From: Diphasiastrum complanatum
Lineage: Eukaryota > Streptophyta > Lycopodiopsida > Lycopodiales > Lycopodiaceae
Direction: 5' to 3'
NCBI GenBank assembly: GCA_029204225.1
Contig: CM055107.1
Span: forward strand, 8,489,472 to 8,553,471
Length of the DNA: 64,000 bases
Numbering within the stretch: the first letter of the stretch is position 1; every line of letters starts with the position of its first letter. Position numbers and translations under genes: made by a program. Below are positions 32,502 to 43,341 of this stretch, in pieces. A model generated the notes under the pieces. It worked only from the letters and a program-made list of their open reading frames with translations, did no database searches and was not told the DNA's origin.

Positions 32502-33720
32502 TGTCGTGGTATACCAATTGTATTTGGTATAGTTTTGTAGTATTTAGTGTCGAATCCCCAAGATGATAGCTTCTTTATGGTATAATGTTGATATTGTTCT
32601 GACTTATTCGTATGATATAAAATGGAGAATTAGTCTGGTTGTCAAACAGACATTTGGGTTAAGTAACCAGTATTACTTAATAGATAAATGAATGTTTAAA
32701 ATTGGAATATCAGTCTTCTCTTTCGAATCGAAGAATTGGCGTTCTACAGGAGAATTGTTATCAGAGTAGTACGAATGTACTCCACTCTATCTGATTAAGG
32801 TGTCGGCAAGAATTCGGATTGATTTCGATGTATTCGTTCATCAGTGATCATAAGTTAATCTTATTCTTGGATTAACAAAAGTTAAACAGTAGTCCTCAAC
32901 AACTAGTGTTCTCCTCAGAGTTAAATCTCTTGTATAATCTTCGAATATGTTAGAAACATATGTTCGGAGATATTCAGAATACAGATATCTTATCTCAATT
33001 CTTCAGACAGGGACAATCAATTCAGTTGTATACATACTTTTCTATCGATGACTGAGATAGATTTCTGATGATAGACGTTATTCGGGTATCGAACAAGTAT
33101 TCGAGTGTCGAACAAATATTCGAATGAACGAATAAGTTAGTTTTAAGACAGTTCGTTAGAACACTTTTACGGATACACAGCATAGACTGTAATGTACTTA
33201 TGCAACTGTCTGACCAGAGATAGATTTATATAAGAAAGATTGTTAGAGTACTTCAGAAGATCTCTCACAAGTACATAAACTTTTATCTCTCAACGAATAC
33301 ATAAACTATATCTCCTGGTGAGTAAGACTGAATCGTGTCTTCTCTTTATCATCTTCAGAGCGAACAATCACGTCTTTATAAATTAGAGGCGTGTCGCTTT
33401 ACTGAATAAGGTTAACCAATATATATCTGACACGTATGTAGATTATACCGCAAAGATGTATCTAACCCTGAGTTTAGATTACTATAGTTAGAATTGTCGA
33501 TTCGAATCGAGTCGTTTCATGTAAGTGTCTTTATTTAAGGGTTGTTGTAGATGTCGCTTCATTGCTGAGGACTTGTCCTTTATATGTGATATTTAGTATG
33601 TCGCGAAAAATATAGGCAGGTCCCTTCATTATATATGTATCCAGCTCTTGTCTTCTTATGTGAATATATATTGCTTCATTCGGATGTATATTCGTTGTTT
33701 AATAAATATACATCTTCACA
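32502..33720 (-). repeat. 3' LTR of gypsy A copy 2 (1219 bp)
   Basis: It has TG...CA termini. It is about 99 percent identical to 40163-41381. A TATATAA-type box on the minus strand near 33222-33231 is a candidate promoter. Confidence 0.96.
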
Positions 33721-33733
33721 TATCCCCCTCCTC
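33721..33733 (-). other. Polypurine tract of gypsy A copy 2
   Basis: The minus strand reads gaggagggggata directly before the 3' LTR start TGTGAAG. Confidence 0.85.
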
Positions 33734-34493
33734 AAATGTGAAACGTCCTCGTGAACAAACAATATTCTTTTTGAGATTTGGTCGTTGATTAGAAAAGAAT
33801 ATATTCGGTTCGTTGATTAGAAAAGAATATATTCGATTCGTTGATCAATTCGTCTTTAAAAGATATTTCTTCAGTAGGTACTTTATTCGAATTGATGGTT
33901 ATTGCCTTCAAGTATTTGAAAACATCAGATACAGCATCACATAGGTAAAGGATTTGGAAAAAGAACTCTTTAGTCTTTATACATCTCGTCATATAATTGC
34001 TGAGCGAGGTCTAAATCCCTTTGACATTCGAGTAACAACGTAGAAGAGGAAAATGGATCGCAAGTAAGCACAAAGGAAAATTTGAAAGTGTAAGAGTAAA
34101 AATTAGAAGGTAAGGGGTTTATGGTAACAAAGGATGGAAGAAGAGGATGGTGACGTTGCATAGTTGATTTGACAACTGTAAACCTATACTTAAGGCGGTA
34201 TCTAACGAAATCTTCATGACAGCGGTGAAAGTTAACATGATAAGTATCTTAAGACCGTTTGAATTTAAGAGAGTAATAAATGAGTAATTAAGTCGATAAG
34301 TAAATAAATAAATAAACAAATAAAAATAAATAAATAGAATAAATAAATAAATAAATAAGTAATATAAATAAATAAATAAAAATAAAAATAAATAAATATT
34401 AATAAATACGCAAATAAGACTCGAATGATGTTCGGATGATAGTATTCGAAGGATGTTCGGGTGGTATTCGAATGAATGATCGGATGATATTCG
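33734..34493 (-). other. Gypsy A 3' non-coding internal region
   Basis: It lies between the integrase stop and the polypurine tract. Two short minus-strand ORFs (34161-33970 and 33992-33789) overlap slightly and show no known domain; they might be relics of a small 3' ORF, but support is weak. 34300-34410 is an imperfect (aata)n microsatellite. Confidence 0.6.
34300..34410. repeat. (aaat)n-type microsatellite
   Basis: An imperfect run of aaat, aaataaaa and aaac units inside the 3' non-coding region of gypsy A copy 2. Confidence 0.85.
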
Positions 34494-36026
34494 TTAAATA
34501 AAATATTTCTTGAGTCTGGAGCCGTTAATACGTGTGCGTAGGAGTTCTTCTTCGAGTGACTCAAGTTGTACCGAACCATTCTCGAATACTTCGATTACTT
34601 TGTACGGTCCCAACCATTTCATATGAAGTTTTCCCGGAAACTTTTGGTGAGGACTATCATAAACAAGGGCAAAGTCATTGGTCTTAAGATCGCAGATCTT
34701 AAGTGTAAAATCATATTTAATCTTTCGTTGCTCCTGAATTTTCTTTGTAAGTTCGAGTGAACGTGTTCGAGCTTCCGAAAGTTCTTCGATAATCAATAAC
34801 CGTTCGTTGGTACAGTCTGCCTCTGTCCGTTCTGCTTGTATTCGGAAGGTAGGTATTTCAAATTCGATAGGCAGGATTGGATGCATTCCGTACGTAAGAT
34901 AATAAGGGGTCTGTTGAGTAGTGATCTTTTCAGTGTTTCTATATGCACAGAGAACAGAGGGTAACTTTTGATCCCAGTCTGAAGCATGTGCAACAGAAAT
35001 TTTATTAAGGATCTTACATAATATGCCATTTGCTCTCTCTGTTAACCCATTAGCTTTCGGATTATAAGGTGTTGTCTTCCTATGTTTGATCTGGAAATAA
35101 TTTGTCAGGTGTCGAATTGTTTCATTCAGAAAGTGTGTTCCTCGATCACTGACAAGTTCTAAAGGACAACCATATCGTGTAATAATAGATTTGAAAAGAA
35201 AAGCTGCGACAGTCTTCGAGTCGTTTCGTTTCGTTCCTCCAGCTTCCACATTCTTTGTCGCATAATCCGTTGCTACCAAGATATATCGACACTTGGTGTG
35301 TCGGGTTACTGGTTTGATTGGCCCGACAAAGTCGATCCCCCATTTTTCGAATGGTGCGAGTGGTAAAATTGGTGTCAATGGCCAATTCATTGCTTTAGTT
35401 GGTTTATCAGACCTTTGGCATGGATCACAAGATCGAATATAGATAGAGACATCTTTAAACATAGTAGGCCACCAATACTTGGCATTTAATATCTTTTTAA
35501 CAGTGTTTTTGAGAGCAAAGTGACCTCCGGCATCTTCCGAATGTAAGGCTTGGATGACTCTCGAAATTTGTTCGGCTTCAAGACACCTTCTTAATTGATT
35601 ATCAGCACCAAGTTTATACAGGATATTATTGATAATTGTATATGGTGCAACTTTGTATTGAAACACTGTTTTATTCTCCAAGTCATATCCATCAGGATAT
35701 ATCTGATCTTTGAGATAATCAATAATATCAGAATAAAAAGAATTCGATGAAGATAACTCGAACAAATTTTCATCTGGGAAATCGTCATTCAATGGGTTTT
35801 CAATTTTTCCAGTGCTTATTCGTGAAAGGTAATCCGCATTGGTATGGTATTTCCCTTGGCGAAGTTCAACTGTATAAGTGAATTCTTGTAATAACAGAAC
35901 CCAGCGAGCTATTCGTCCTGATAAATCTGGTTTATTTACTAGATATTTCAGAGCATAGTGATCCACATGGAAAATAAAAGCATACCCCAGCAAATAATGC
36001 CAAAATTTCTTAATTGTAAATATCAT
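34494..36026 (-). CDS. pol: Gypsy A RNase H C terminus and integrase (510 codons)
   Basis: It is the continuation of pol after the TGA at 36039-36041. Residues 1-80 complete RNase H (HVDHYALKYLVN, NADYLSR). An HHCC zinc-binding region follows (HSEDAGGHF ... CDPC, about residues 165-210). The integrase core has Asp in IDFVGP (about 231), Asp in SDRGTHF (about 293) and Glu in NGLTERAN (about 330), so the DDE triad is intact. The C-terminal GPY motif (WLGPYKVIEV) lies near residue 470. No chromodomain follows. It reads uninterrupted to the stop at 34494, so selection or youth has kept it intact although the upstream frame is broken. Confidence 0.92.
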   Translation of the reverse strand: MIFTIKKFWHYLLGYAFIFHVDHYALKYLVNKPDLSGRIARWVLLLQEFTYTVELRQGKYHTNADYLSRISTGKIENPLNDDFPDENLFELSSSNSFYSDIIDYLKDQIYPDGYDLENKTVFQYKVAPYTIINNILYKLGADNQLRRCLEAEQISRVIQALHSEDAGGHFALKNTVKKILNAKYWWPTMFKDVSIYIRSCDPCQRSDKPTKAMNWPLTPILPLAPFEKWGIDFVGPIKPVTRHTKCRYILVATDYATKNVEAGGTKRNDSKTVAAFLFKSIITRYGCPLELVSDRGTHFLNETIRHLTNYFQIKHRKTTPYNPKANGLTERANGILCKILNKISVAHASDWDQKLPSVLCAYRNTEKITTQQTPYYLTYGMHPILPIEFEIPTFRIQAERTEADCTNERLLIIEELSEARTRSLELTKKIQEQRKIKYDFTLKICDLKTNDFALVYDSPHQKFPGKLHMKWLGPYKVIEVFENGSVQLESLEEELLRTRINGSRLKKYFI

Positions 36027-36038
36027 TCCAAGTGCTTC

Positions 36039-39023
36039 TCATTCTGTCGCCGAATAATTCTTCTTTGAAGAACTGAGTTGTCGACTAGCATAATATATTG
36101 GATAGTCTTTCTTCCGTTCGTCCTTCTGGCTTAGACATACACCAATAGCGAATGCTGACACATCCACATAACAATGAAATATAATTGACCAATTAGGTGG
36201 TCTTAAGATCGGTGCATTGATCAGTTTCTGTTTGAGATTTTCGAAAGCTTTTTGGTGTTCTTCTGTCCAAAGATACACCACTTCCTTATTTAATAATTGA
36301 GTAAGTGATGCAGATATTGAGGCATGATTCTGGATAAACCTTCGATAATAACCGACATGTCCCAAAAAGGCTCGAAGTTCGCGAAGATTTGTTGGTATAA
36401 GCAAATTCCGTATTACTTCGACTTTATCTTTGTTGACCTCGATCCCTCGATTGGATATTCTGTGTCCTAGAAGAATGCCTTCTCTCATTCCGAAGAAACA
36501 TTTTTCGGGATGGAGTGACAGACAAGTGTCTCGACACTTGTGTAAGGTTAGCTTCAGTTTCTGGATATGAGATTTGCTATCGCTGTATACACAGAAGTCG
36601 TCAATAAATATTTCGAGAAAAAATCGTAAAAACGCGGCAAAAATCAGCATCATAATTCGTTGAAAAGTCGCCGGCGCATTACAGAGACCAAAGGGCATTC
36701 TATTGTAGGCATAAGTGCCCCAGTCGGTGGTGAATGTGGTTTTCGCTTTATCCTCCTTCCGCATTCTAACTTGATTATAGCCTGAAAAACCATCACAGAA
36801 ACTATATCGTTCTTGTCCAGCTACCTGATCCAGAATAGAATCAGTGAATGGTAACGGATGATGATCTTTCTGTGTAGTTGCATTGAGCTTTCGAAAGTCC
36901 TGGCATATACGAATCTTGCCAATCTTCTTCTTTGGTACTACCACAATAGGTGACACCCATTCGCTACTTAAGACAGGATAAATAATTCCTGCTTTTAAAT
37001 ATTTGTTGAGTTCGTCTTTTACCATTAAAGAGTACTTTGGATTAAGTCGATACTGTCTCTGACGAACAGGAATAGCGTTCTCCTTTACATCAATTCGATG
37101 TTCACCATATTCGGCAGGAATTCCTTTTAAGTCATCAAGCGACCATGCAAAGACGTCCTGATACTCTTTAAGCAATTCAGTGTATTTAGATAACTCAGTT
37201 TCTCCCAAGGACTTTGCAACATGGACACATCTGCCCGGTGCAAGTTCAATTTGCTCTGTTGAATCAGGTAAAATCATACCTTCTGTCATACTAGACTTTG
37301 AATATCCATGAATTTCGCGCATTGTTGTCTCCATAGATATGTTCGTGTCGACAGAGTGATTCTTATTTTCAATTTCTTCGTCTGATTCGTCCGAGTCGTC
37401 CGATTCGTACGAATCTGTTGATTCGTCTTCAGTAATAACTAGTTCATCTAGTTCTGTGTTGCAAACATCGATGAATTCTTCTGCATTATCTGATTCGTTA
37501 TCATTCTCATAGCATTCGAAAAATTTAACTTCGACATCTGAAACATTAGAGAAGATATTTAGTGCATAAGAAGAATTTTCCGAAGTATAGCTAGTGTCGG
37601 TCATAGGAGTTTCGCCTTCGTATCTATCTTTATTCCAGGTAATGATCTCCTCTGCTGGTTTTCCACGATTATTGGTCTCGCCAGTTTGAAATCTTAATTC
37701 CCTAGACTTCCAATGAACACTAGCATTTGACTGATACAGCCACGACCTTCCGATTAGCACAGAGTAAGAAGGCAAACCCATTGGTTTGATAACAATAAAA
37801 TTCATGATAAAAGGCTTGGCTTGTATATACACAGTAACATTCTCCAGCTCTCCGACAGGCTTTCGTCGTGTTGAGTCTGCCAACTTGATATTTCGGTTGG
37901 TTGGTCGAATATCTGTCAAACCCAGAGCATGAGCAGTTTCTTCAGTAATAATATTGACGCTCGAACCTGAATCAATCGGCACATGTTCGATTAAGCATCC
38001 CTCAATAGTAATGTCGATTTCCGGTGCGCCAAGATCTCCCAAATCAATAGATAATACTCCTAATTCTGGCAAGGTTTTTCTTTTCTTCTTCTTTGGAGTA
38101 GAAAGTCCTTTTAACTGCCTGCGATAGTAAGTATTGTCTGCCAACAATTGTTCGAATGTGATATTTGGACGAAGAGAACCAATATCAGTTACAATATCGT
38201 AATCTTTCGTCTTCGATATCGGCTTGTCAATCATGGCTTCCGACAGTTTGGTTTTATGAATTGATTCGTTCCCTTCTTCGAATGTGACTTTCCTTTCTGT
38301 AGCTGCTCTTTGTAGTTCTTCTTTAATTATTTCTTTCGCTTCTGCAGATATATCTTTTGAAAATAAATTTTTAGCATTTCGATCATAGTCGGGATCATCT
38401 TTAATATCTTCTTTTGTTAGGGATTTATTCGTTCCCTTCTTCTTAGATGATTTTCTGCGTTTCTTCGAGGAACCTTTCGAGTTGGTTTTCGAGTCATCTT
38501 TCGAAGAACTCCTCGTTTTTACTTTGAATATTGTTTCCATATCACTTGGCCAAGATTGGTCAGTTGTCCTCGTTGATTGGTTTTTCACAAGATCAATTTT
38601 TTGTATAACCGCATCTGCCGAAACTTTTCCTTTCGAGTCTACCATTGCAGCAGGTGTCGCTACATACTGGTATTTAGGTCTTGGCCTCTGTGGTTGGGGA
38701 CAATCAGGATATCTGTGGCCTGGTTCTTTACAATTCGAACAGAGAGGTACATACCCAATTGGCTTCCGTGGTTGCGGACAGTCTGGTGAAAAATGTCCTG
38801 GTTCTCCACAATTGTAACAATTGCCCGAAACTGGTCTTGGAAAATTCGAAGTCTTTGTTGTTGATGTTACAAATTCGGGTGGATTATATCTTTTTGGTCC
38901 GAATTCGGGGGTGGATTGCTGGAACGGTGTAGTCGTGACTTGAACAAAATTTGTTGTTGTATCATTATTCTGAAAAATAAACAGCACCTCCTGTGTTGGA
39001 TCTTCAACGTAAGATATATTCAC
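36039..39023 (-). CDS. pol: Gypsy A gag C terminus, protease, RT and RNase H N terminus (994 codons)
   Basis: Two CCHC knuckles lie at residues 69-82 and 95-108. A Lys/Ser-rich linker follows, then the aspartic protease (PIDSGSSVNII, about residue 350) and an acidic linker (TDSYESDDSDESDEE). RT follows with LPFTDSILD, RMPFGLCNAPATF and the catalytic IFIDDFCVYS (about 806). RNase H starts at YVDVSAFAIG (about 953) and ends SSKKNYSATE at a TGA (36039-36041), where related elements have Arg followed by EAL. The next codons encode EALGMIFT, so this is nonsense, probably CGA to TGA. Gag and pol form one frame in this family, and this ORF's first Met is internal to gag. Confidence 0.92.
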   Translation of the reverse strand: MNISYVEDPTQEVLFIFQNNDTTTNFVQVTTTPFQQSTPEFGPKRYNPPEFVTSTTKTSNFPRPVSGNCYNCGEPGHFSPDCPQPRKPIGYVPLCSNCKEPGHRYPDCPQPQRPRPKYQYVATPAAMVDSKGKVSADAVIQKIDLVKNQSTRTTDQSWPSDMETIFKVKTRSSSKDDSKTNSKGSSKKRRKSSKKKGTNKSLTKEDIKDDPDYDRNAKNLFSKDISAEAKEIIKEELQRAATERKVTFEEGNESIHKTKLSEAMIDKPISKTKDYDIVTDIGSLRPNITFEQLLADNTYYRRQLKGLSTPKKKKRKTLPELGVLSIDLGDLGAPEIDITIEGCLIEHVPIDSGSSVNIITEETAHALGLTDIRPTNRNIKLADSTRRKPVGELENVTVYIQAKPFIMNFIVIKPMGLPSYSVLIGRSWLYQSNASVHWKSRELRFQTGETNNRGKPAEEIITWNKDRYEGETPMTDTSYTSENSSYALNIFSNVSDVEVKFFECYENDNESDNAEEFIDVCNTELDELVITEDESTDSYESDDSDESDEEIENKNHSVDTNISMETTMREIHGYSKSSMTEGMILPDSTEQIELAPGRCVHVAKSLGETELSKYTELLKEYQDVFAWSLDDLKGIPAEYGEHRIDVKENAIPVRQRQYRLNPKYSLMVKDELNKYLKAGIIYPVLSSEWVSPIVVVPKKKIGKIRICQDFRKLNATTQKDHHPLPFTDSILDQVAGQERYSFCDGFSGYNQVRMRKEDKAKTTFTTDWGTYAYNRMPFGLCNAPATFQRIMMLIFAAFLRFFLEIFIDDFCVYSDSKSHIQKLKLTLHKCRDTCLSLHPEKCFFGMREGILLGHRISNRGIEVNKDKVEVIRNLLIPTNLRELRAFLGHVGYYRRFIQNHASISASLTQLLNKEVVYLWTEEHQKAFENLKQKLINAPILRPPNWSIIFHCYVDVSAFAIGVCLSQKDERKKDYPIYYASRQLSSSKKNYSATE

Positions 39024-39128
39024 TGTTCTGCAATCTTCCTTCGAATGTCCTGATGCACCGCACCTCGTACACCATAATCCTGAATTGGAAGAAGATGATT
39101 TCGGTCTCTTGTCAGCAACCTCTGAAAT

Positions 39129-40071
39129 CTAAACTTTTAGATCGTTGAATTTTTTGTTAATATCTGCAAGATCTCTCCTCCAAATCTTTTCGACCTTTGA
39201 TGTTGTTGGCTTCATCTCGGAATTTTTATCGTCCTTTCGTTTGGGTTTTCGTTTACTACTTCGTTCTCTCTCATCAGTCTCAGAGTCGGATGAGTCGTGT
39301 AATTCGGATTCTGAACTGGAGGAACTGGAACTGGATTCAGACTTCGAATCCTCTTCACTGCCACTGGAAACATGCTTAGACTTTCGACTTCGTCTAGTTG
39401 ATTTTCTCTTCTGAGCAAGCTTAGAAGTCTCATAGTTTTCAGCACTTGCAATGACTGCTACTAAGGTAGTCGTATCACCTTGTCTGCAGTATCGATTTAT
39501 ACTCGGTGGTAAACCTGACAGAAACCATTCAATCTGCATCGCAACGGGGTATACTCCAGTTAGTTTTCCAATAAGATTTTTGACCTTACGAGTATACCTT
39601 CTCAGAGATTCTCGACTCTTCTTCTCTATGTTGTTGAGTCTGCCGAGTACTCTGGATGAATAACCAATTTCTCTGAATTGGTGTAGAAACGCATCTTTCA
39701 GCAGCAACCAAGTAGCCACTCGTCCTGGTTCGACTTGGCTGTACCATATGCGTGCTTGTTTTCTGAGAAGACCAGAAAAAATCCTCAGTTTGTCCGCCTC
39801 CGAACCTTCATTATTCGCGTTCGCAATTGATTCGAACTGCGAAACATAACTGTCCGCATCATCTGAGGTTGTTCCTTTGAAATAATCGTATCTGATCTTC
39901 GAAATTGAAGAAAGTCGGGGTGCAGGGCCTTCCATATTCGGTTTTAGTTTGGCAACTGGTTTTAACAAATCCGAATAAGTTTCAGCTCTATCAGAACTTC
40001 CAGATAAATTTCTGAAAAAAATCTTCTCGAATCTTTCGATATCTTTCGAGTCGGGAAGCTCTGTCTGACAT
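39129..40071 (-). pseudogene. gag: Gypsy A copy 2 gag, broken twice
   Basis: The ancestral start (ATG, 40071-40069, MSDRASRLER as in copy 1) is separated from the rest of gag by a 1-base insertion in an A run (seven A at 40015-40021, six in copy 1). The downstream frame therefore has no proper start, although it is open back through the primer site. The body matches copy 1 almost exactly: capsid block, Ser/Glu-rich linker. It ends at TAG (39129-39131), where copy 1 has CAG. After it comes the third CCHC knuckle and then the 994-codon ORF in the same frame. Confidence 0.88.
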
Positions 40072-40129
40072 ATACTTATTAATGACGATGATTTTGTCAG
40101 TTTTATATCAACATGTTTGTTTTTGGCTA

Positions 40130-40147
40130 TCCCCGGCAACGGTGCCA
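40130..40147 (-). other. Primer-binding site, tRNA-Asp type (copy 2)
   Basis: The minus strand reads TGGCACCGTTGCCGGGGA. Compared with copy 1 it keeps the tRNA-matching GCC but has A for G at base 5, so each copy has one different mismatch to the tRNA. Confidence 0.85.
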
Positions 40148-40162
40148 AAATTTGGTTTTTTA

Positions 40163-41381
40163 TGTCGTGGTATACCAATTGTATTTGGTATAGTTTTGTA
40201 GTATTTAGTGTCGAATCCCCAAGAGGATAGCTTGTTTATGGTATAATGTTGATATTGTTCTGACTTATTCGTATGATATAAAATGGAGAATTAGTCTGGT
40301 TGTCAAACAGACATTTGGATTAAGTAACCAGTATTACTTAATGGATAAATGAATGTTTAAAATTGGAATATCAGTCTTCTCTTTCGAATCAAAGAATTGG
40401 CGTTCTACAGGAGAATTGTTATCAGAGTAGTACAAATGTACTCCACTCTATCTGATTAAGGTGTCGGCAAGAATTCGGATTGATTTCGATGTATTCGTTC
40501 ATCAGTGATCATAAGTTAATCTTATTCTTGGATTAACAAAAGTTAAACAATAGTCCTCAACAACTAGTGTTCTCCTCAGAGTTAAATCTCTTGTATAATC
40601 TTCGAATATGTTAGAAACATATGTTCGGAGATATTCAGAATACAGATATCTTATCTCAATTCTTCAGACAGGGACAATCAATTCAGTTGTATACATACTT
40701 TTCTATCGATGACTGAGATAGATTTCTGATGATAGACGTTATTCGGGTATCGAACAAGTATTCGAGTGTCGAACAAATATTCGAATGAACGAATAAGTTA
40801 GTTTTAAGACAGTTCGTTAGAACACTTTTACGGATACACAACATAGACTGTAATGTACTTATGCAACTGTCTGACCAGAGATAGATTTATATAAGAAAGA
40901 TTGTTAGAGTACTTCAGAAGATCTCTCACAAGTACATAAACTTTTATCTCTCAGCGAATACATAAACTATATCTCCTGGTGAGTAAGACTGAATCGTGTC
41001 TTCTCTTTATCATCTTCAGAGCGAACAATGACGTCTTTATAAATTAGAGGCGTGTCGCTTTACTGAATAAGGTTAACCAATATATATCTGACACGTATGT
41101 AGATTATACTGCAAAGATGTATCTAACCCTGAGTTTAGATTACTATAGTTAGAATTGTCGATTCGAATCGAGTCGTTTCATGTAAGTGTCTTTATTTAAG
41201 GGTTGTTGTAGATGTCGCTTCATTGCTGAGGACTTGTCCTTTATATGTGATATTTAGTATGTCGCGAAAAATATAGGCAGGTCCCTTCATTATATATGTA
41301 TCCAGCTCTTGTCTTCTTATGTGAATATATATTGCTTCATTCGGATGTATATTCGTTGTTTAATAAATATACATCTTCACA
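40163..41381 (-). repeat. 5' LTR of gypsy A copy 2 (1219 bp)
   Basis: It has the same termini and length as 32502-33720. It would drive transcription leftward. Confidence 0.96.
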
Positions 41382-41386
41382 GTACC
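41382..41386. repeat. Target-site duplication of gypsy A copy 2, right (gtacc)
   Basis: It is identical to 32497-32501. Confidence 0.92.
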
Positions 41387-43341
41387 TATGATTTTTTTCA
41401 GGGTCACTACATGGACTACTCGAGAGAAGATGTTTCAGTTGTCTTATTTTTTTGGAAAGAAGTGGTTGCATTTGGAAATGTCTTAACTGCTGAATTAAGT
41501 GGAAGATATTTTTTCAGAAAAGTTGGTACGGATAAAAATGTGGTTCTAATTTCAAAGGTGTTTAAAATAGATTGTCCTTTGTCGTACCCTCACAACGATT
41601 TTGATCGCCTAGGAGACGTTTACAACTATATTTCCATTGATGTCATTGCAAAAAAAATCTTGCAAAAAAAATCTTGTGAAATAATGCAGATATTCTCAAA
41701 ATGAATGAACTCGTTCTTGCCAAGTGTCCACTATACAACATTGATGACGTTGTTGATTGTATGAATTTTGAAGGGGTAGTAGTTTTCACTGCTAAATTCA
41801 AAGGCTACTATCCCAGTGAAAAAAAACTTGCTTGTTATCGTGAAGGTGACTTCAATTACAATAGAAAAAAATATTGCAAATGCCATGACAGATGACAGAG
41901 ACTCTTTCTACATGCAAAATCAAACAATGATTTGGTGTTTGTCAAAGCTATCTTTACACTCTAAAAAGAGAAAACATGTATCATTTACTGAACCATTAAG
42001 TGAGTGCTTTACGTATTATTCTAAATGTTCAAATAGAAACAACATGAAAAAAATGTTTGGCCATTCTTATGGTTCAAAAAGGGGTAGCATCCAAAACAAG
42101 TCGACAAGATCAATAGATGTAGAAAATAGATTCGTTGATTGCAATACAGCAATATCAAGTAACTATAACCAAGATATCTTGACAGGAATCGAAGATATTT
42201 CTCAAGGTCGTAATATGTCAAGATCAAGTAACTATAACTCGGATATCTTGACAGGAATCGAAGATATTTTTCATTATCGTAATATGTCAAGAACAAGTAG
42301 CCATAATCCGTATATCTTGATAGATGTCAAGGATGTGATCACTCGCACTAATATATCTGCATTAGCATATAACTCGGATATTCTTACAAGTGTGGAGGAT
42401 GTTGGAGAGGCTCTTGATACCAAAAAAATAAAAGACGTCATTCTGAAATCAGCATTCAAACAAAACATACACCAAAATTGTCAATTTTTGCAAGTGAAAA
42501 TGCATCCATCCGATGTAATTCAGATTTTTTGAAATTCGATTTTGATGAACATGATTACACAAGCAACATATTACATGATGCTAATATGACAAACGATCTT
42601 GCAAGATCAAGATGATCACAAGCAGATGAACTTTTGGAAGATCTACAAAGAGAGCCTCAAGTAGATTCAACATCCTTTGGAACTACTCAGAGTCTCAAAA
42701 GAAAATGTGTTCTTGCTTATGTTGTACCAAAAAAGACAAAATATGTTTTATCGTCAAAAAATATAAGGAAAATATTGATGCAGCCATGTTGTAGTAAGTT
42801 GTGCATTTGACAAATTACCTACAAAGAATGTGAACACTTGCGATTAGGTGTGTGGAGAAAACGAGGAGATGACAAGCATAATCAATTATTGCAGATGTTC
42901 AAATATTTTTGTCATAGACGAGAAAAGTCAGATGCAATGTTTGATATTTTGGAGGAACCCAAATTGCGTTTCAAACCTACGTTGGATGGTAAAGCTATAT
43001 GCATAAAAGCATATCAGAATCTATTGGGAATCTCCCATGGAATGTTTTGGCAAGTAATTGCTGAAGCACGTTATTCCATTGTGTACAAGTTTCATGGAAA
43101 CACCGGCACATTCCAGCAACGTGGACATTCTTTGAATGGGTTGGCCATAATACGTGGGATTTTGGAAAAGCATGCATTGCCTCAACCGCATCTGCAACAT
43201 ACTTCACTGTGGCTTGGGGGTGGATTGATTAGGGTATTGACTAGCCTCTCCATATTGGTTGGGTGGTTCATGCTCCATAGGTGTCCTTTTGGTTTGCATG
43301 TGATAGAATTCTTGAAGATCTTCACTTGGCGATCATTATAG
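41387..43341 (+). pseudogene. Uncharacterised protein remnant, N-terminal part
   Basis: It begins after an acceptor-like ttttttcag at 41401. Frame 1 gives HYMDYSREDVSVVLFFWKEV... to TGA at 41702. The sequence then needs frame changes: a block with four copies of a roughly 28-residue repeat (42121-42410; SSNYNxDILTGIEDI core), then a block from about 42475 (FDFDEHDYTSN, then a Cys cluster QPCCSKLC near 42780-42805, then RLGVWRKRGDDKHNQLL). That block continues into an open segment (42838-43341) with KFHGNTGTF and LNGLAIIRGILEKHALPQPH. Stops at 42613 and 42808 are TGA. The Cys cluster plus HGN-G block recalls N-terminal regions of large transposase-like proteins of unknown class; this is from memory and unproven. 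Decayed. Confidence 0.5.

Larger units (their letters stand above)
32502..41381 (-). mobile_element. Ty3/gypsy retrotransposon, family A copy 2, full length (8880 bp)
   Basis: The order on the minus strand is 5' LTR (41381-40163), tRNA-Asp primer site, gag, protease, RT, RNase H, integrase, about 760 bp of non-coding DNA, polypurine tract, 3' LTR (33720-32502). Perfect GTACC duplications flank it. The LTRs are both 1219 bp and differ at about 11 positions by hand count (about 0.9 percent), so insertion is recent. The integrase has a GPY-like region and I see no chromodomain, which together with the tRNA-Asp primer fits a non-chromovirus (Tat/Athila-like) gypsy. It is disabled by a 1-base insertion and a nonsense codon in gag and by a nonsense codon in RNase H. 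Mobilisation would need proteins from another copy. Confidence 0.97.
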
